NCBI GenBank assembly: GCA_903877945.1
Contig: CAIRFY010000467.1
Coordinates: 1-28,202, forward strand
Source of the DNA: an uncultured Oscillochloris sp.
GTDB lineage: Bacteria; Chloroflexota; Chloroflexia; Chloroflexales; Chloroflexaceae
Direction of reading: 5' to 3'
DNA length: 28,202 nucleotides
Under the pieces are notes generated by a model, which saw only the letters and a program-made list of their open reading frames with translations, made no database searches and was not told the origin of the DNA. Both the position numbers and the translations under genes were made by a program. Shown piece by piece: positions 28,138-28,202 of this stretch. Each line of letters starts with the position of its first letter. Within the stretch, counting starts at the first letter, position 1.

Positions 28138-28202
28138 GACAAGGTTTCAGGTGCCAGGTTGCAGGTTTACCGTTCGTAGTCGCGGCTTCAGCCGCGTGCG
28201 GA
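28138..28202 (+). repeat. Composite repeat, copy B (cut by window end)
   Basis: Starts with the same GACAAGGTTTCAGGTGCCAGG as copy A, continues with AGGTTGC and AGGTTTA, then CGTAGTCGCGGCTTCAGCCGC. Similar to 26313-26377 over its whole visible length, in the same orientation, about 1.8 kb apart, so that cpaF is bracketed by direct repeats. Confidence 0.8.

Overview
The window is a chromosomal segment of a Chloroflexota-type bacterium, most like the filamentous Chloroflexia (Chloroflexus, Roseiflexus, Oscillochloris relatives). That placement is an inference from gene order (ribosomal cluster, then truA-rplM-rpsI, then coaD, a coiled-coil protein, DUF177, rpmF and fab genes), from a CrtI-type carotenoid enzyme and a CpaF ATPase nearby, from zinc-type S14 and L36, and from abundant intergenic repeats. 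No database search was possible. GC content is moderately high.

Positions 1-17982 hold the universal ribosomal protein cluster, all on the + strand: the 3' end of tuf, then rpsJ-rplC-rplD-rplW-rplB-rpsS-rplV-rpsC-rplP-rpmC-rpsQ (S10 part), rplN-rplX-rplE-rpsZ-rpsH-rplF-rplR-rpsE-rpmD-rplO-secY (spc part), adk-infA-rpmJ-rpsM-rpsK-rpsD-rpoA-rplQ (alpha part) and truA-rplM-rpsI. Many starts are GTG or TTG, each fixed by a strong Shine-Dalgarno sequence. map, often found between adk and infA, is absent. Most gaps longer than about 50 bases hold a long, nearly perfect hairpin without a T-tract. Extended -10 promoters precede rplV and adk, and a TATAAT precedes rplR. An intrinsic terminator with two alternative 3' arms follows rpsI and directly abuts rsmD.

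Positions 18067-24059 hold rsmD, coaD, a coiled-coil protein, then a near-consensus sigma70-type promoter followed by DUF177 (yceD-like), rpmF, fabH, fabD and two tandem fabG-like genes. This is a ribosome-linked fatty-acid initiation and elongation operon closed by a 20-bp perfect hairpin. The second fabG-like protein has lost the catalytic Ser and Lys and looks like a pseudoenzyme.

Positions 24060-24787 are a 728-base gap between convergent units with no recognisable gene; its right end can fold into a compact multi-hairpin element. Two - strand genes follow: a CrtI-family desaturase and a CpaF/TadA ATPase with a proline-rich N-terminus.

The most unusual large-scale signal is a set of 7-bp-period tandem repeats in at least eight intergenic sites, including the same unit TTTGCAT in the leaders of rpsM (4 copies) and cpaF (15 copies), in the sense orientation both times. 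A composite heptamer-plus-palindrome repeat is present on both sides of cpaF.
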